Of a DNA stretch of 64,000 bases, positions 62,161 through 64,000 are shown piece after piece. Where the stretch lies: NCBI GenBank assembly GCA_003858485.1, contig RQYD01000011.1, forward strand, positions 82,536 to 146,535, in the 5' to 3' direction. The notes below the pieces were generated by a model that was given only the letters and a program-made list of their open reading frames with translations, did not search any database and was not told the DNA's origin. This stretch comes from Clostridiales bacterium COT073_COT-073. GTDB lineage: Bacteria > Bacillota > Clostridia > Lachnospirales > Vallitaleaceae. Each line of letters begins with the position of its first letter. Positions within the stretch are counted from its first letter, which is position 1. The position numbers and the translations under genes were made by a program.

Positions 62161-63717
62161 TTACTTAGCATAGTGAACAGCTCTTGTTTCCCGAATCATA
62201 TTGATCTTAATTTGTCCCGGATAATCAAGTTCTTCTTCAATTCGTTTCGCAACTTCTCGTGATAATAATACCATTTTGTCATCCGACACTTTTTCCGGTA
62301 CTACCATAACGCGGACTTCCCTACCAGCCTGAATAGCAAAGGATTTCTCTACTCCTTCAAAGCCATCAGCAATTTCTTCCAATTTTGTTAAACGAGTAAC
62401 ATAAGATTCTAAAGTTTCCCGTCTTGCACCCGGACGAGCGGCACTGATCGTGTCGGCTGCCTGGACAATTACGGCAATATCGGTTTCCGGCTCAACATCA
62501 TTATGATGAGCCTGGACTGCATTAATAACAATCTTATTTTCTTTGTACTTCTTACACAGATTAACACCAATCTCAACATGAGAACCCTCAGTTTCATGAT
62601 CGATGGCTTTGCCGATATCATGAAGCAAACCAGCCCTTTTCGCCAGTTTTACATCCGCACCTAATTCATGAGCGATCAGGCCACATAAAATAGACACTTC
62701 AACCGAATGCTTGAGTACATTTTGACCATAACTTGTTCTGTACTTCATTCTTCCCAGGATTTTTACCAAATCCGGATGAAGTCCATGGACGCCTGCGTCC
62801 ATTACTGCATTTTCTCCCGCTTCCCGAATTGATTCATCCACTTCTTTTCTGGCTTTTTCAACCATTTCTTCAATTCGCGCCGGATGAATTCTTCCGTCAA
62901 CAATTAATTTTTCCAGTGCAATTCTGGCAATTTCTCTTCTCATTGGATCAAATCCAGATAAGATGACGGCTTCAGGCGTATCATCAATAATGAAGTCAAC
63001 TCCGGTCATAGTTTCCAGTGCCCGAATGTTTCTTCCTTCCCGACCAATAATACGTCCTTTCATTTCATCATTCGGCAAATTTACTACCGATACAGTCGAT
63101 TCTGCTACATAGTCAGATGCGCATCTTTGTACGGCTGTGGATAAAATCTCTTTTGCTCTCTTATTTTGTTCCTCTTTAACTTTGGTTTCAAATTCTTTAA
63201 TGATGATTGCTGACTCGTGTTCAACATCTTCTCTTACCAATTGCAAAAGATATTCTTTTGCCTGGTCTACGGATAAACTTGAAATCTTTTCCAATTCTGA
63301 TAGGTGTTGTGCTTTGAGCTCCTCAACTTCTTCTTTCGCCTTCTTCAGGGATATTTCTTTGTCAGACAAAGATTGCTCTTTGCGCTCGAAATCAGCCGAT
63401 TTCTTATCCAAAGCTTCTTCCTTTTGAAGAACACGTTTTTCCAGCCGGGACAGCTCATTCCGTCGTTCTTTCACTTCTTGTTCTAATTCATTTTTCAGTT
63501 TAAAGGTTTCCTCTTTAACTGCCAGTCCGGCTTCCCGCTTAACATTTTCCGCCTCTTTAATCGCTTCATCTACGATATTTCTGGCTTTTTGCTCGGCGCT
63601 GCCATACTGAGCTTCGGCTACCTTTTTGCGATTGTTCTCGCCCATCCTGTATGAAATATAACAACAAATGAGAAGTGCTACTACTGCAATTATGCCATAA
63701 ATTATTTCGATTGGCAT
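62161..63717 (-). CDS. rny: Ribonuclease Y
   Basis: This membrane-bound endoribonuclease starts mRNA decay. The 518-residue protein has an N-terminal helix ('[21 protein letters not shown]'), a long coiled coil (about 30-190), a KH domain ('[20 protein letters not shown]', near 210) and an HD domain with His-Asp in '[12 protein letters not shown]' (near 370) and 'HHNDVEPE'. The ATG at 63717 has GAGGAGG nine bases upstream; the ATG at 63735 lies inside that site. Confidence 0.96.
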   Translation of the reverse strand: MPIEIIYGIIAVVALLICCYISYRMGENNRKKVAEAQYGSAEQKARNIVDEAIKEAENVKREAGLAVKEETFKLKNELEQEVKERRNELSRLEKRVLQKEEALDKKSADFERKEQSLSDKEISLKKAKEEVEELKAQHLSELEKISSLSVDQAKEYLLQLVREDVEHESAIIIKEFETKVKEEQNKRAKEILSTAVQRCASDYVAESTVSVVNLPNDEMKGRIIGREGRNIRALETMTGVDFIIDDTPEAVILSGFDPMRREIARIALEKLIVDGRIHPARIEEMVEKARKEVDESIREAGENAVMDAGVHGLHPDLVKILGRMKYRTSYGQNVLKHSVEVSILCGLIAHELGADVKLAKRAGLLHDIGKAIDHETEGSHVEIGVNLCKKYKENKIVINAVQAHHNDVEPETDIAVIVQAADTISAARPGARRETLESYVTRLTKLEEIADGFEGVEKSFAIQAGREVRVMVVPEKVSDDKMVLLSREVAKRIEEELDYPGQIKINMIRETRAVHYAK

Positions 63718-63765
63718 TTGCACAAACCTCCTCATATTTTTTGTGCTAGGCTTAGCACTATTACA

Positions 63766-63794
63766 AGTGTATTCTATTTTCAGGCTTTTGTCAA
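63766..63794 (-). promoter_or_regulatory. Sigma-A promoter of rny
   Basis: On the minus strand TTGACA (63794-63789) and TACACT (63771-63766) are 17 bases apart, 49 bases before rny. A hairpin GTGCTA/TAGCAC lies in the leader (63742-63757). Confidence 0.8.
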
Positions 63795-63886
63795 GTGTAA
63801 TATCTCTTGAGTTTCCGCAGATTTATCCACAGGTCTTCATTTTTAAGGTTCCTTCCTCAACAAATTTCAAAAAATAGCAAAAATAT

Positions 63887-63984
63887 AAGGAATCTTCTTC
63901 CGTTTTGATGTAAAATTAAGGTATCAACAAAAAACTTACTAAACAAAAAGAAAGGAGATTCCTTATGTCCCATTTTACATCAAA
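63887..63984 (+). promoter_or_regulatory. Interleaved inverted repeats around the start of the last gene
   Basis: AAGGAATC (63887-63894) can pair with GATTCCTT (63957-63964), which covers the space between ribosome binding site and ATG. TTTTGATGTAAAAT (63903-63916) can pair with ATTTTACATCAAA (63972-63984) just inside the gene. The arms come in the order 1-2-1'-2', the topology of a pseudoknot. They might also be ends of the insertion sequence. Confidence 0.5.
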
Positions 63985-64000
63985 CACCTATACTTTGAAA
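63965..64000 (+). CDS. Start of a probable transposase gene, cut by the window end
   Basis: The ATG at 63965 has AAAGGAG eight to ten bases upstream. Only 12 codons are visible; they read MSHFTSNTYTLK, which I recall as the start of DDE transposases of clostridial insertion sequences. This short stretch is not enough to be sure. If correct, an insertion sequence begins between rny and here. Confidence 0.4.
   Translation, partial: MSHFTSNTYTLK

Noticed and set aside
63823..63831. TTATCCACA, a perfect DnaA box, near rny
   Set aside because: It is a single box with no second one close by, no AT-rich unwinding region and no dnaA/dnaN genes. A 9-bp match is expected by chance in 64 kb.

Overview
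The window is low-GC DNA from a Gram-positive anaerobe of the Bacillota, most likely a member of the Clostridia. The evidence is GerW/YtfJ-type and DUF2953 sporulation-linked genes, a four-domain ribosomal S1 homologue, RNase Y, ECF-type vitamin/metal transporters, SLH-domain surface proteins, lipoprotein-type binding proteins and strong AGGAGG ribosome binding sites. No rRNA, tRNA or CRISPR array was seen. Species cannot be named from the sequence.

Layout. 1-4.7 kb: the end of an FtsX-type permease, a relic of a toxin-antitoxin pair, a membrane-anchored MurF-like ligase and an alpha/beta hydrolase. 5.0-12.9 kb: an AT-rich, probably acquired maltodextrin operon (LacI regulator, cytosolic GH13, binding protein, two permeases, secreted alpha-amylase) with its operator. 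13.1-20.8 kb: asnA, NADH oxidase, GNAT, HAD phosphatase, Dps and an M3 oligopeptidase whose N-terminus is made of a dispersed repeat. 20.9-28.3 kb: a second probable island with an ECF transporter (A, T and S components), a paired ABC exporter-fold transporter and a divergent AraC regulator, resembling siderophore or metal uptake loci. 28.3-31.0 kb: a PadR-controlled PspC/HAAS/DUF4097 envelope-stress operon. 31.0-34.9 kb: an unusual set of an ABC ATPase, a CxxC-rich HypB/UreG-like GTPase, a binding-protein-like protein without a signal peptide and a Crp/Fnr regulator, with no permease. 34.9-44.0 kb: gerW, DUF2953, two ABC-2-like membrane proteins, a large surface protein, rpsA and topB. 44.4-48.1 kb: a DUF1275 protein and the metNIQ methionine importer. 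48.3-59.3 kb: secDF, an SLH-glucosaminidase, asd, yajC, tgt, an LspA-like gene overlapping metA, ligA and yebC. 60.0-64.0 kb: an ECF sigma/anti-sigma pair, RNase Y and the start of a probable transposase.

The clearest novel structure is a family of small non-coding mobile elements (about 146-240 bp). Three copies have near-perfect terminal inverted repeats (CTCAACTTTCCCAC) and each sits between perfect 7-bp direct repeats (TTAGTAA, TAAGATA, TTATAAA). An older copy has its own 7-bp duplication (ATATAAA), and several truncated copies lie in gene leaders. Internal hairpins vary in sequence but keep pairing between copies, and the central part is a mosaic of small hairpin modules. A second repeat family has two copies, one of which is read as the first roughly 50 codons of the M3 peptidase. 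The permease-less ATPase/GTPase/binding-protein/Crp cluster is the best candidate for an undescribed protein system.

Start codons were chosen by ribosome binding site where one was visible. Promoters, operators and terminators were found by eye.
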